Positions 22,249 to 33,505 of a stretch of DNA of 64,000 nucleotides are shown piece after piece. Positions within the stretch are counted from its first letter, which is position 1. Each line of letters opens with the position of its first letter. The translations under genes and the position numbers were made by a program. The notes beneath the pieces were generated by a model. That model made no database searches. It was not told the origin of the DNA and saw nothing but the letters and a program-made list of their open reading frames with translations. Source of the stretch: an uncultured Pelagibacteraceae bacterium (lineage in GTDB: Bacteria > Pseudomonadota > Alphaproteobacteria > Pelagibacterales > Pelagibacteraceae); assembly GCA_902624015.1 (NCBI GenBank), contig CACNVV010000004.1, forward strand, positions 1 to 64,000, read 5' to 3'.

Positions 22249-23586
22249 ATGAATTTATTAAAAGATGAAGTTTCGTTGTTAGTAAGAAAACTTGCAGTAC
22301 CAGCAAGTGTAGGAACCTTATTCCAAACACTTTATACAATCGTAGATACTTTTTATGCTGGAAAAATATCGCCAGAAGCCTTATCTGCTTTAAGCAAGTC
22401 TTTTCCGATATATTTTTTGATTATTGCGACATCCATTGGAGTAACCGTAGCAGGAACATCATTGATTGGCAGTAGTATTGGTGAAAAAAACGAAAAAAAT
22501 GTTTTAAGTTATTTTGGAAATGTAATCATTTATTCGATTATAATCTCGATAGTTGTTTCTATTTTAGGATTTGCTTTTGGTGAAAAGATATTCTTATTAA
22601 TGAATTCCTCTCAAAAAGTAACAATTCTTGGACTCGAATATATAAATGTAATTTTTTTAGGGACGATATTATTTATTTTAGTAGTAGCATTAAATTCATT
22701 CTTACACGCAGAAGGAGATACTAAAACTTACAGAAATGTTCTAATATTTTCTTTTTTCTTAAACATTATTTTAAATCCAATTTTTATATTTGGTTTTTTA
22801 TTTATACCACCATTAGGAATAACTGGTATTGGGATAGCAACTTTAATTGCTCAATTTATGTCTTTGTTGGTTATTTTGATAAAAATATTAAATAATCAAA
22901 GAATTAAACAAATAACTTTAGACCATTTCAGAGCTAAATTTTTTTTCTTAAAAAATATTTTTTTTCAATCAATGCCAATTACAATTGCCATATTAGGGTA
23001 TTCTATTGCTGCAACAATTGTTTTTACATATGTTGGGTTATTTGGTGAATATGCTGTAGCAGGGTATGGATCCGCCACAAGAATTGAGCAAGTAGTTTTG
23101 TTACCAATATTAGGAATTAATACAGCAATAATTTCTATAATTGCACAAAATATTGGTGCAAAATATTACGATAGAGTGGAGCAATCCTATTTTACTTCAA
23201 TAAAATACGGTCTAATTATAATGTTAATCGCAGGTGTAGTTATTTTTATAAGTGCTGACATTGTTCCTAAATTCTTTTCTTCAAACCCAGAGGTAATTAT
23301 GCATGGCTCGATGTACCTTAAGATTTCAGCATTTATTTTACCTGCTTATCCAATATTCTTCTTATCAAATGGATTCTTTATGGCTTTAAAAAAATCTGAA
23401 AAAGCCATGGTTAATAATATTGCCAGAAATGTTATAGTACCAGTTTTATCCTTTTACATTGCAAAGTATTTAAATGCAGATTTTAAAACTTTTTTTTATA
23501 TTTGGGCTATCTTTCAATGGTTGATATCATTGATGTTACTTTTTTATGTCAAATATTATATTAAACATAAATTAGCTAATATTTAA
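22249..23586 (+). CDS. MATE family efflux transporter
   Basis: About 12 hydrophobic segments; LFQTLYTIVDTFYAGKISPEALSALS. Confidence 0.92.
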   Translation: MNLLKDEVSLLVRKLAVPASVGTLFQTLYTIVDTFYAGKISPEALSALSKSFPIYFLIIATSIGVTVAGTSLIGSSIGEKNEKNVLSYFGNVIIYSIIISIVVSILGFAFGEKIFLLMNSSQKVTILGLEYINVIFLGTILFILVVALNSFLHAEGDTKTYRNVLIFSFFLNIILNPIFIFGFLFIPPLGITGIGIATLIAQFMSLLVILIKILNNQRIKQITLDHFRAKFFFLKNIFFQSMPITIAILGYSIAATIVFTYVGLFGEYAVAGYGSATRIEQVVLLPILGINTAIISIIAQNIGAKYYDRVEQSYFTSIKYGLIIMLIAGVVIFISADIVPKFFSSNPEVIMHGSMYLKISAFILPAYPIFFLSNGFFMALKKSEKAMVNNIARNVIVPVLSFYIAKYLNADFKTFFYIWAIFQWLISLMLLFYVKYYIKHKLANI

Positions 23587-23598
23587 TATTTTTTAAGT

Positions 23599-24126
23599 AT
23601 GTTTTTTACAAAAAGAAAAGCGATAATTTTAATTATAATTTGTTCGATTTTTTTTATTCTCACATATAACGATGTTAGGTCTGAAGAGATTAAAGAAATT
23701 TCTGGAAATGCTCAAATTATTGATGGTGATACAATAAAAATAAATTCAAAAAAGATAAGATTATACGGAATTGATGCACCTGAATTTAAGCAAATGTGTA
23801 AAAAACCATATCTAACAATAATTTTTTTTACTTTTACTAAAGATTATCCATGTGGAAAAATTTCAACTCAAAAATTACAAAAAAAAATAAATAACAAAGT
23901 AATAACTTGTAAAATTTTGGATGTTGATAGATACAAAAGATTTATTGGAGAATGTTATAAAAGAAATTTAAACTTGAATTCTTGGCTAGTTTCAAACGGT
24001 TATGCAGTAGCATATAGAAAATACTCAAAAAAATATATATCAAACGAAATTTATGCTAAAAATGAAAAAAAAGGCCTTTGGCAAGGTAAATTTGAAATGC
24101 CATGGGACTTTAGAAGAAAAAAATAA
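23599..24126 (+). CDS. Secreted thermonuclease-like (SNase domain) protein
   Basis: Signal-like N-terminus; IIDGDTIKINSKKIRLYGIDAPE; DRYKRFIGECY. Confidence 0.88.
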   Translation: MFFTKRKAIILIIICSIFFILTYNDVRSEEIKEISGNAQIIDGDTIKINSKKIRLYGIDAPEFKQMCKKPYLTIIFFTFTKDYPCGKISTQKLQKKINNKVITCKILDVDRYKRFIGECYKRNLNLNSWLVSNGYAVAYRKYSKKYISNEIYAKNEKKGLWQGKFEMPWDFRRKK

Positions 24127-24128
24127 GT

Positions 24129-24692
24129 TTATAATCTTGATGCACAGTCTTCAATCCAAGAACAAAGATGTTCAGCAAAAGATCTTCTAACAAACAGATT
24201 TAAAATATTTTCATCTTTATGGTGCAGAATTACATCTACATGATTTAAAACAGTCTGAGTTGTTGATCCTTTTTTTTCTTTAAATTCATTAAAATTAAAG
24301 GGAGATCCTGCTGAAAAGATTTCATAGACATTTTCACCTTTAAGTTCTAATTGAACAAATTGATCTGTTACATCTATAACAGCACCTAAATTTGTTTTTG
24401 AAATACTATTAAATAACATTTCATATATATCGGATTTGTTAGTGTCTTTACTTGCCAGCTCATTTGAGATTATCATCCATTCGTCTGGACTTAGCCATAT
24501 TGCTGTTAATTTATCACTCGTTGTTGAAGTGTTTGCTTCTGTAGGTAAGATCATATTAAGATTTTTACCAACATTTGTTAAAAATTCTCTTTTTTTACCT
24601 CTCAAATTAATTTTTATTACTGGAGAGATTTCCTTTACAGAAATACTTTCTTGCTTAATTTCATTTGTAATAACTGAATTATAGTTAAGCAT
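24129..24692 (-). CDS. soxG: Sarcosine oxidase gamma subunit
   Basis: Position after soxA; GcvT-like LSPDEWMIIS and DVTDQFVQLELKG. Confidence 0.9.
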   Translation of the reverse strand: MLNYNSVITNEIKQESISVKEISPVIKINLRGKKREFLTNVGKNLNMILPTEANTSTTSDKLTAIWLSPDEWMIISNELASKDTNKSDIYEMLFNSISKTNLGAVIDVTDQFVQLELKGENVYEIFSAGSPFNFNEFKEKKGSTTQTVLNHVDVILHHKDENILNLFVRRSFAEHLCSWIEDCASRL

Positions 24693-27600
24693 TTAACCTC
24701 TCATTTTTCTCATCATAAAATACTGGATTTGCAACCGTGACATTAATATTTTTATTTTCCATGGGCACAAAAAGTTTTTTTCCCATCATATCTTTTCCAC
24801 CTCTAACTACTGCAAGTGCTATTGATTTCTTTAGGTTTGGACTGAAATAACTTGAAGTTACATGTCCAAGCATTTCTACTGGACTTTGATTTAACTCAGA
24901 AACTATTTGTGCTCCTTCTTCTAAAACAATATTTGGATCATCAGTTAATAAACCTACTAATTGCTTTCTATCTTCTCTCATTGTATCAGATCTATAAAGA
25001 GATCTTTTTCCTATGAAATCGTATTTCTTCTTGCTTACTATCCAATCCATTTGAAGATCGATAGGGGTCATTGTTCCATCAGTATCTTGACCTACAATGA
25101 TGAAACCTTTTTCTGCTCTTAATAAGTGCATTGTTTCAGTTCCATAAGGCGTAATGTTAAACTCTTGACCTGCCTCTATACACTTTTCCCATAAATCTTT
25201 TCCATAACTTGCTTGAACATTTATTTCGTAGCTGTGTTCTCCAGTAAAACTAATTCGCATTATTCTGCATTGAATATTGCCAATTTTCGATTCTTTGAAT
25301 GACATGTGCGGAAAGTTTTCATCTGATAAATCTAAATCAGGAATTATTTTTTTAAGAATTTTTTTACTATTAGGTCCGCATAAACTCGCTGTAGCATAAT
25401 GATCTGTTACAGAGGTTAAATAAACATCAAGCTCAGGCCATTCTGTTTGAAGATAGTCTTCAAGTTTACCTAAAACATTTGCTGCTCCACCAGTTGTTGT
25501 AGTCATGATATAATGATTTTCACCTAATCTTGTTGTAACTCCATCATCATAAACCATACCATCCTCATTTAGCATTAGTCCATATCTACATTTCCCTATA
25601 GCTAATTTTGACCAAGCATTTGTATAAACTCTATTTAAGAATTCAGAAGCATCACTTCCTTGAATATCAATTTTACCAAGAGTAGAGGCATCCAGTATAC
25701 CAGCACTTTCTCTAGCAGCTTTACTTTCTCTTTGAACTGCTTGATGCATAGTTTCTCCGTTAATAGGGTAGTACCATGCTCTCTTCCATTGTCCGACGTT
25801 TTCAAATTCAGCTTTATTTTCAACATGCCAATCATTCATTGGCGTTCTTCTAAAAATATCAAAAAACTTTCCTATATTTCGACCTACAATAGTTCCAAAT
25901 GTTAATGGTGTGTAAGGAGGTCTAAATGTAGTAGTTCCTAATTCTCCCATTTTAACGCCGGCTGTATCTGCAATTATTCCTAATGCATGCATATTTCCTA
26001 GTTTACCTTGATCAGTTCCCATACCGGTAGTCGTATATCTTTTAACATGCTCAATTGATCTAAAACCTTCTCTTAATGCTAATTTTATATCTTTAGCCGT
26101 TGCATCGTTTTGATAATCTACAAATGGTTTGGTTTTGCCTAAAGGTTTATCGGAAGGTAGTAACCAAATATTTCTTTTTGAATTTTCCTGATCAATCTCA
26201 ACTTTAATACTATCTAAATCTGTTTCATTAATATTAAGAGTATCTTTAAGCTTTTGATTTAGATTTTTAATGATTTCATCAATTTTAAAATCTCCACCAC
26301 AAGATCCTACACTTATTTGTTCAGATGTATTCTGATTTGGTAAGAAAACTTTTTTTTCTTCATCAAATTTAAGTTTGCTTCCTGATTGTGTATATAAATG
26401 TACAGCAGGTGTCCAGCCACCAGCAACTCCTAAGCAATCACACGAAATAGATATTTTACTTCCAGTAACTGAAGTACCATCATTAGATAGTTTCATTATT
26501 GAAATACTATTAAGTCTTTTATATCCAGTTGTATCAACAATTGAGTGTGACCAGTAAATTTTAATACCTGCTTCTTTTACTTTTTTAACAATTTTACTTT
26601 CGGATTGCTCTCTAATATCAATTATTGCTTCAACATTGATACCCTTGTTGTATAGTGAAATAGCACTTTCATATGCACTATCATTATTAGTAAAAAAGAC
26701 ATTTTTACTACCACACGCAACACCATAAAATTCACTGTATTTTTTTATTGCAGATGAAAGCATTATTCCTGGTCTATCATTATTATTAAATATCAAAGGT
26801 CTTTCTAATGCACCTGTAGCTAAAATAACTTTCTTAGCTCTAATTTTAAGAAGTCTTTGTCTAATTTTATTTGTTTTATCTTTTGCCTCTAAATGATCAG
26901 TTAGATTTTCTCTTGCCAAAAGATAATTATATTGATGATAAGCAGCTACACTTGTTCTAGTTTTTATTTCAAGATTTTTGATATTTTTAAGTTCCTCTAT
27001 TTCTTTTTTTAACCATTCAGAAGGAGTCTTATTATTAATTTTATTAAATTCATTGTTTTCATAAACAGTTGAGCCACCAAGTTCATTTTTTTCTTCAACT
27101 AACAATGTTTTAAAATTATTTTTAGCTGCATTTTTTGCTGCTAATACTCCAGATATACCTGCACCTACAACCAATACATCACAATGAATATTTCGGTGAT
27201 CATAAATGTCAGGGTCACTTGATGTTGGTGATTTTCCTAAACCGGCTGAGTGTCGTATGAAAAATTCATATTTCTTCCAGAAACTTGCAGGCCACATAAA
27301 GGTTTTGTAATAAAAGCCTGCTGGAAAAAAAGGGGAGAGAAAATTGTTTATTCCACCAATATCAAATTCTACACTTGGCCAACAATTTTGACTGGATGCC
27401 TCTAAACCCTCATAAATCTCGACTTCTGTTGCTCTAACATTAGGTTCTGTTCTGTTTGTACCAGGATTTACTTGAACTATAGCATTTGGTTCTTCAGAAC
27501 CAGATGTCATAATTCCTCTTGGTCTATGATATTTAAAACTTCTTCCAACTAAATGAACATTGTTTGCAAGTAATGCTGATGCTAAAGTATCGCCTTTAAA

Positions 27601-27714
27601 TCCATGGTAAGTTTTGCCATTAAATTTAAAGGAAATTCTATTAGTTTCATCAATGTACTCACTGGATTTTACTCTTAAGTTTTTATTCATTTTATTGAGC
27701 AGGTGGTTTTTCAC
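24685..27714 (-). CDS. soxA: Sarcosine oxidase alpha subunit
   Basis: 1009 aa; VLVVGAGISGVLAAKNAAKNNFKTLLVEE; C-terminal GcvT-like aminomethyltransferase domain. Confidence 0.96.
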   Translation of the reverse strand: MKNHLLNKMNKNLRVKSSEYIDETNRISFKFNGKTYHGFKGDTLASALLANNVHLVGRSFKYHRPRGIMTSGSEEPNAIVQVNPGTNRTEPNVRATEVEIYEGLEASSQNCWPSVEFDIGGINNFLSPFFPAGFYYKTFMWPASFWKKYEFFIRHSAGLGKSPTSSDPDIYDHRNIHCDVLVVGAGISGVLAAKNAAKNNFKTLLVEEKNELGGSTVYENNEFNKINNKTPSEWLKKEIEELKNIKNLEIKTRTSVAAYHQYNYLLARENLTDHLEAKDKTNKIRQRLLKIRAKKVILATGALERPLIFNNNDRPGIMLSSAIKKYSEFYGVACGSKNVFFTNNDSAYESAISLYNKGINVEAIIDIREQSESKIVKKVKEAGIKIYWSHSIVDTTGYKRLNSISIMKLSNDGTSVTGSKISISCDCLGVAGGWTPAVHLYTQSGSKLKFDEEKKVFLPNQNTSEQISVGSCGGDFKIDEIIKNLNQKLKDTLNINETDLDSIKVEIDQENSKRNIWLLPSDKPLGKTKPFVDYQNDATAKDIKLALREGFRSIEHVKRYTTTGMGTDQGKLGNMHALGIIADTAGVKMGELGTTTFRPPYTPLTFGTIVGRNIGKFFDIFRRTPMNDWHVENKAEFENVGQWKRAWYYPINGETMHQAVQRESKAARESAGILDASTLGKIDIQGSDASEFLNRVYTNAWSKLAIGKCRYGLMLNEDGMVYDDGVTTRLGENHYIMTTTTGGAANVLGKLEDYLQTEWPELDVYLTSVTDHYATASLCGPNSKKILKKIIPDLDLSDENFPHMSFKESKIGNIQCRIMRISFTGEHSYEINVQASYGKDLWEKCIEAGQEFNITPYGTETMHLLRAEKGFIIVGQDTDGTMTPIDLQMDWIVSKKKYDFIGKRSLYRSDTMREDRKQLVGLLTDDPNIVLEEGAQIVSELNQSPVEMLGHVTSSYFSPNLKKSIALAVVRGGKDMMGKKLFVPMENKNINVTVANPVFYDEKNERLNA

Positions 27715-27967
27715 CCATTTTGTAAATTGCTTTTATTTCGTCGTTAGAAGTATCTCTAACCATATTAAACCATTTACGACAACCATGTGCATGGTTCCAT
27801 CTTTCAAATTGAACACCTTTAATATTTTTTCTCATAAATAAATATTCTGCCCACTCATCATCACTTAATTCTGTTGGTTGCTTAGGTCTCTCGATATGAG
27901 CTTCACCACCAGCCTTAAATTCTTGCTGATCTCGTTCTCCACAGTATGGACAGTTAATTAAAAACAT
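27692..27967 (-). CDS. soxD: Sarcosine oxidase delta subunit
   Basis: [43 protein letters not shown]. Confidence 0.96.
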   Translation of the reverse strand: MFLINCPYCGERDQQEFKAGGEAHIERPKQPTELSDDEWAEYLFMRKNIKGVQFERWNHAHGCRKWFNMVRDTSNDEIKAIYKMGEKPPAQ

Positions 27968-29220
27968 TAATGAGCAACCGCTGCAGCCCCATGTTCATCA
28001 ACAAGGTCTCCGCTTACAAATCTATTTAAATTAAATGCAGCATTAAGTTTGTGTGGTTCATCATTTGCGATAGTATGTGCAAACAAATCTCCAGATCCAG
28101 GAGTTGCTTTAAATCCTCCAGTACCCCAACCACAATTAAAGTATAATCCTTTAATTGAAGTTTTACTTAAAATTGGACTAGCGTCAGGACAAATATCTAC
28201 TATTCCTCCCCATTGTCTTAACATTCTCATTCTACTGAAAATTGGATATAATTCTAATATAGCGTTTAATGTTCCTTCAACTATTTGATGACTTCCTTTT
28301 TGAGTATAAGAAACATAATCATCTGTTCCAGCACCAATGACCAATTCTCCTTTGTCAGATTGACTGACATAAGCATGCACTGCGTTAGACATTACAACCG
28401 TATCAATAATTGGTTTCACAGGTTCAGAAACTAAAGCCTGCAAAGGTTTACTTTCAAGTGGAAGTTTTAGACCCGCCATATTAGCTATTACACTAGAATG
28501 ACCAGCTGCAACTACACCAACTTTCTTAGTTTTTATAAATCCTTTTGTTGTTTCTATTCCTTCAACACTATCTCCATTTCTTTTTATTCCTTTAACTTCA
28601 CAATTTTGAATAATATCAACACCCATTGCATCAGCTCCTCTAGCATATCCCCAAGCAACTGCATCGTGTCTTGCTGTACCAGCTCTACGTTGTAAAGTTC
28701 CTCCTAAAACAGGGTATCTAATATCTGGTGATGTATTTATAATTGGACAAAATTTTTTAACTTCTTCTGTGCTCAAGTAGACTGCGTCAATTCCATTTAG
28801 TCTATTAGCATGTGTTCGTCTTTTTAAATCTCTAACATCTTGTAAATTATGTGCGAGATTCATTACACCTCTCTGACTAAACATTACATTATAGTTTAGT
28901 TCTTGAGATAAACCTTCCCAAATTTTTAATGCATGATCATATAATCCTGCACTGGCGTCCCATAAATAATTTGATCTAATAATTGTAGTATTCCGTCCAG
29001 TATTTCCTCCACCAATCCAACCTTTCTCGACTACAGCAATATTATTCATATTGTGTTTTTTTGCTAAATAGTAGGCTGTTGATAATCCATGGCCACCACC
29101 ACCAACAATAACTGCATCGTACTCTTTTTTAGGAGCGGGATCTTTCCACGCCTTTTGCCAATTTTCATGATATGAAAGAGCATTTTTGATTAGTGAAAAT
29201 ACTGAGTACTTATTTCTCAT
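27967..29220 (-). CDS. soxB: Sarcosine oxidase beta subunit
   Basis: [43 protein letters not shown]. Confidence 0.97.
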   Translation of the reverse strand: MRNKYSVFSLIKNALSYHENWQKAWKDPAPKKEYDAVIVGGGGHGLSTAYYLAKKHNMNNIAVVEKGWIGGGNTGRNTTIIRSNYLWDASAGLYDHALKIWEGLSQELNYNVMFSQRGVMNLAHNLQDVRDLKRRTHANRLNGIDAVYLSTEEVKKFCPIINTSPDIRYPVLGGTLQRRAGTARHDAVAWGYARGADAMGVDIIQNCEVKGIKRNGDSVEGIETTKGFIKTKKVGVVAAGHSSVIANMAGLKLPLESKPLQALVSEPVKPIIDTVVMSNAVHAYVSQSDKGELVIGAGTDDYVSYTQKGSHQIVEGTLNAILELYPIFSRMRMLRQWGGIVDICPDASPILSKTSIKGLYFNCGWGTGGFKATPGSGDLFAHTIANDEPHKLNAAFNLNRFVSGDLVDEHGAAAVAH

Positions 29221-29247
29221 AATAATTGAATAATTACTTTATATATA

Positions 29248-29275
29248 TTGAATTTTCAATACAATCGCTTAATAC
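29248..29275 (+). promoter_or_regulatory. Candidate promoter of tRNA-Ser
   Basis: TTGAAT, 16-nt spacer, TAATAC; ends 12 nt before the mature tRNA 5' end. Confidence 0.5.
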
Positions 29276-29287
29276 ACAATGTCATAC

Positions 29288-29379
29288 GGAAGAGTGGGTG
29301 AGAGGCTGAAACCAGTCGTTTGCTAAATGACCGTGCGAGGAAACTTGTACCGAGGGTTCGAATCCCTCCTCTTCCGCCA
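29288..29379 (+). tRNA. tRNA-Ser (anticodon GCU), CCA encoded
   Basis: 7-bp acceptor GGAAGAG/CTCTTCC, anticodon arm GTCGT-TTGCTAA-ATGAC, long variable arm, GGTTCGAATCC T-arm, CCA. Confidence 0.97.
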
Positions 29380-31605
29380 CTAAAATAGAGGCTGATCTTT
29401 AAAAAAGTTTTTCATAGGTACAGGTCGTTGTTCCAAAATATATCTATAGACATTATAATTTTCCATTACACGCTGTACGTAATTTCTTGTTTCTCTAAAT
29501 TTTATTAATTCAACCCAATCAACATAATCAACTTGTTTTTTTTGTGGATCTTTATTTATTTTTTTCCAATATTTAACTCTGTTGGGTCCAGCATTATACG
29601 CAGCGACTGCAAAAGGGTAGGCACCATCATATTGTAGAATTAAACCTGCAATATAATGTGAGCCTAAATTAATATTGTATTCTGGATCAGTGGTTAATCT
29701 TGATTTTGAATAAGGAAGTTTGGCTTGTTTTGAAACTAATTTTGCTGTGTAGGGCATCAATTGCATTAATCCTTTTGCCCCAGCATGACTATTAGCTTCT
29801 AAATCAAATTCACTTTCTTGCCTAATAATAGATAAGATCAAAGCACTTTCTGGAATTTTTCTTTTATTAATATATTTAGGAGTGCTAATTATTGGGTAAT
29901 TGTATTTATTATGAAATCTTTTTTGATAAGACGCAATTTTTGAAACCTGAATAGCAAAGTCATATCTATTTATACTTGTAGCTAATTCTGCAGCTAAAAC
30001 CTCACTACCTTTTGCTATATTATCATTAGCTAAATGTCTTAAAATATGTTTTGTATATTTATCTTTCTTCAATTCATCTAGAAGATAAGAAATTTTCACA
30101 AGCTCTTTATTAAAAAATTGAATTCTATATTTTGGATCAATTTCCATATCTTTTTCTAACTCAAATTTTCCATTTGGATTTAATTTTAAAAAAGCTAGCT
30201 GACCATAGTAAGTAGTAAGATATTTTGTGGCTTCTCTATACCAATTATTTGATTGCTCTCTTTCACCTATTTTTTCATATGCTCTTCCAAGCCAATAGGC
30301 ACCTCTAGACAAACTTATTGGATAACTAACATTTTCATAAAAATTTTTAAAATGATCTTTAGCTGTTAATGGATCATTTAAAAAACTTAAAGCTATCCAT
30401 CCACTCATCCATTCTGCAGCAGCATATTCAGACCCTTCAGTCATTCCATGATTGCTTGAAATTTTATATGAAATTTCATATTTCTTTTTATAAAGCAATG
30501 CTCTTGAGATAATTTCTCTTTCTTTCCACCATTTGTCAGGCCTAACTAAATACTCTTTATCATTTCTTATTTTCAATAAGATTTCTGTTGAAGAATCTAC
30601 ACGTCCTTTTTTTCTTCTCCATTTCAATCGATCGTAGTTTAACCCAGCATCATTCTTAAATTTTTGAGGAACATTTGCTATGGCTTGGTCAACTCCATAA
30701 CCTTTACTCATTAAAAGGTGTCTTGCATTATATAAAAGTTCGTAATCTTTTGGCAGATACCTTATTAATCTTTGTAAATCCCAACGATCACCGTTCCAAG
30801 CTAAATAATCAGCTCGTTTAATATAGTCATCTGCATTTAAATATTTTTTATATTTTTTTCTAAAATATTTTAATTCATTTTTGGATAAATCTGCTGTGAC
30901 CCAACCTTCTTTAATCAGTTTTGTACCTTTATTTTTGTCTCCAATTAAAATATGACTTTCTCCAAGTATCATTTTTCCATAACCACTTAATGGATCATTT
31001 TCTCCAAACCATTTTATTATTTTTTTAGGTGAAACACTTTCTGTGGATAGTTTATGCTCAGCAAGATATTTAACTCTGCTTATTCTAGGGTAATCTGAAT
31101 TTTTATTTAAAAAAACTTGATAATCGTAAAAGGACGCCTGGTTACCTGATGTTAAAAGATGTCTCCATTGTATAAAATTATAAATAGAGTTGTCTTTTGC
31201 TTTTTTTGCAATTTTAAGAGCAGACGACCATTTACTTTTCTGCATTTCTGAAATAGCTTTTTTAGCCAACCCAAAGTCCTTTTTGCTATAATATCTTGAA
31301 ATCTTGATATTCTTAGCTGTGCTAGCGCCAGCAATAGTTGGTTTTTTCTTTGGTATTTTAAAACTTAATTTTTTTTCTTTTAAAACCAACTCTTTTTTAA
31401 CAATCACTTCTTCGATTTTAATTTCTTTGGTTTTCGTGGGCTTCTTTAATGGCTTGACGATATTTATTGATATTTTCTTTTGAATTTCTTCTTTACTTAA
31501 AACAGGTTTTTTTAAAGGTACAACTGAATTTATTTCAGCAAAGAGATTATTTGAAAATATTAATAGTGATACTGTGAAACATAAAAATAATATTTTTTTG
31601 AGCAT
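29380..31605 (-). CDS. slt: Soluble lytic murein transglycosylase
   Basis: C-terminal ILSIIRQESEFDLEANSHAGAKGLMQLMPYTAK and GSHYIAGLILQYDGAYPFAVAAYNAGPNRV. Confidence 0.92.
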   Translation of the reverse strand: MLKKILFLCFTVSLLIFSNNLFAEINSVVPLKKPVLSKEEIQKKISINIVKPLKKPTKTKEIKIEEVIVKKELVLKEKKLSFKIPKKKPTIAGASTAKNIKISRYYSKKDFGLAKKAISEMQKSKWSSALKIAKKAKDNSIYNFIQWRHLLTSGNQASFYDYQVFLNKNSDYPRISRVKYLAEHKLSTESVSPKKIIKWFGENDPLSGYGKMILGESHILIGDKNKGTKLIKEGWVTADLSKNELKYFRKKYKKYLNADDYIKRADYLAWNGDRWDLQRLIRYLPKDYELLYNARHLLMSKGYGVDQAIANVPQKFKNDAGLNYDRLKWRRKKGRVDSSTEILLKIRNDKEYLVRPDKWWKEREIISRALLYKKKYEISYKISSNHGMTEGSEYAAAEWMSGWIALSFLNDPLTAKDHFKNFYENVSYPISLSRGAYWLGRAYEKIGEREQSNNWYREATKYLTTYYGQLAFLKLNPNGKFELEKDMEIDPKYRIQFFNKELVKISYLLDELKKDKYTKHILRHLANDNIAKGSEVLAAELATSINRYDFAIQVSKIASYQKRFHNKYNYPIISTPKYINKRKIPESALILSIIRQESEFDLEANSHAGAKGLMQLMPYTAKLVSKQAKLPYSKSRLTTDPEYNINLGSHYIAGLILQYDGAYPFAVAAYNAGPNRVKYWKKINKDPQKKQVDYVDWVELIKFRETRNYVQRVMENYNVYRYILEQRPVPMKNFFKDQPLF

Positions 31606-31648
31606 AATCTTTTAGTATATGAATCTTTAAACTATGTTATAAGTATTT

Positions 31649-32530
31649 ATGTTCAAAGGATCAAATGTTGCTTTAATTACACCATTTAAAAATAATGGTC
31701 TAGATGAGGAAGCATATATAAAATTAATCCATTTCCACATCGATAATGGTACTAATGGACTTGTGCCAGCTGGTACAACAGGTGAATCCCCTACGTTAAG
31801 CCATGATGAGCATCAAAGAGTAATAGATTTATGTATAAAAGAAAGTAATGGAAAAATTCCAGTTATTGCTGGTACGGGTTCCAACTCAACTGAGGAGGCT
31901 ATTTCTTTAACCACTCATGCAGAAAAAGCAGGAGCTAATGGCGCTTTGATAGTTACACCTTACTACAATAAACCAACTCAAGAAGGCTTGTATCAACATT
32001 ATAAAGCAATTAATGACAAGTGTGGCATTCCAATTATAATTTATAATATTCCTGGTAGATCTGTGATTGATATGTCAGTGGACACAATGGCTAGGCTCTA
32101 TGAATTAAAAAATATAGTTGGTGTTAAAGATGCAACAGGTGATTTAGATAGAGTTAATCAGACACTTGAAAAAATGGGTAAAGATTTTATTCAATTAACA
32201 GGTAATGATGATAACGCATTTGAATTTAATAAACGTGGCGGGGTAGGTACTATTAGTGTAACAGCTAATATTGCACCTAAACTTTGTTCAGATTTTCAAA
32301 AATTCTCTAAATCAGACACCGATAACGAAATGAAAGAAGCAGAAAGATTAGATAAAATATTACAACCAGTTCATCACTCAATGTTTATTGAGAGCAATCC
32401 TAGTCCTGTAAAATATGCAGCAAAACTTTTAGGACTTTGTGATGACAATGTAAGACTACCACTTGTAAAAGTAACAGACTCAACAAAAGAAATTGTAAAA
32501 AAAGCTCTTCAGTCTGCTAAGTTAATTTAA
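31649..32530 (+). CDS. dapA: 4-hydroxy-tetrahydrodipicolinate synthase
   Basis: [43 protein letters not shown]. Confidence 0.96.
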   Translation: MFKGSNVALITPFKNNGLDEEAYIKLIHFHIDNGTNGLVPAGTTGESPTLSHDEHQRVIDLCIKESNGKIPVIAGTGSNSTEEAISLTTHAEKAGANGALIVTPYYNKPTQEGLYQHYKAINDKCGIPIIIYNIPGRSVIDMSVDTMARLYELKNIVGVKDATGDLDRVNQTLEKMGKDFIQLTGNDDNAFEFNKRGGVGTISVTANIAPKLCSDFQKFSKSDTDNEMKEAERLDKILQPVHHSMFIESNPSPVKYAAKLLGLCDDNVRLPLVKVTDSTKEIVKKALQSAKLI

Positions 32531-33000
32531 TGAACAAAAAAACCAATCCTGGTTTAAAAATCATTTGTTTAAATAGAAAAGCTAGTTTTAACTATTTTTT
32601 TGAAGATCTTTTTGAAGCTGGAATTATTTTAAAGGGATCAGAGATTAAATCAGTAAGAGAGGGCAAGGTTAATATCGCTGAGTCTTATGCTGTTGAAAAG
32701 GGCGGTGAAATTGTCTTAATTAATTCACATATATCTCCATACAAACAAGCCAGTTATTCTAATCATAATCCAACGGATGATAGAAAATTGCTTTTAAATA
32801 AAAAAGAAATAAATAAATTAATAGGCAAAATGCAAAGAGATAGTTTCACATTAGTTCCAACAAAAATGTATTTTAAAAAAGGAAAGGCTAAAATAGAACT
32901 AGCTGTTGCAAAAGGGAAAAAGCAATATGATAAAAGAGCAACTAAAAAAAGTAGAGATTGGAACCGTGAAAAGGCAAGATATATTAGAAAATCAAGCTAA
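32530..33000 (+). CDS. smpB: SsrA-binding protein
   Basis: [55 protein letters not shown]. Confidence 0.97.
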   Translation: MNKKTNPGLKIICLNRKASFNYFFEDLFEAGIILKGSEIKSVREGKVNIAESYAVEKGGEIVLINSHISPYKQASYSNHNPTDDRKLLLNKKEINKLIGKMQRDSFTLVPTKMYFKKGKAKIELAVAKGKKQYDKRATKKSRDWNREKARYIRKSS

Positions 33001-33484
33001 AATTGTTTTTTTAGGAATAGGTTCAAATTTAGGTATAAGAAAAAGAAATATAGAAAAAGCAAAATTTTTATTAGCAAAACATGACTTAGATGTTCTTTCG
33101 GTATCTAGTTATTATGAAACCCCTTCCTGGCCTGACCCACGAAAACCTAAGTTCTTGAATATAATTTTAAAATTAAAATGTTATTACAGTCCTCTAGAAT
33201 TATTAAAAATTTGTAAATTTATAGAAAATCAATTAGGTAGAAAAAGAGCGAAAAAAAATGCTCCTCGTACATGTGATTTAGATATAATCGATTTTAATAA
33301 TTTGGTATCAAAAAAAAACTCTAAGATTAATTTACCTCATAAAATGATGCACAAAAGAAACTTTGTACTATTTCCATTATTTGAGATTCAAAAGAATTGG
33401 ATCCATCCAGATAAACAAATTGATGTTAAAACCTTGATTTCTCTGCTTCCTGATAGAGACATTAGATCTATTAAACAAATTTGA
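32966..33484 (+). CDS. folK: 2-amino-4-hydroxy-6-hydroxymethyldihydropteridine pyrophosphokinase; overlaps smpB, start uncertain
   Basis: [42 protein letters not shown] at 32966 is the latest plausible start, ORF opens at 32906. Confidence 0.88.
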   Translation: MKRQDILENQAKIVFLGIGSNLGIRKRNIEKAKFLLAKHDLDVLSVSSYYETPSWPDPRKPKFLNIILKLKCYYSPLELLKICKFIENQLGRKRAKKNAPRTCDLDIIDFNNLVSKKNSKINLPHKMMHKRNFVLFPLFEIQKNWIHPDKQIDVKTLISLLPDRDIRSIKQI

Positions 33485-33505
33485 TTTAATGGTATAATAT
33501 CTATT

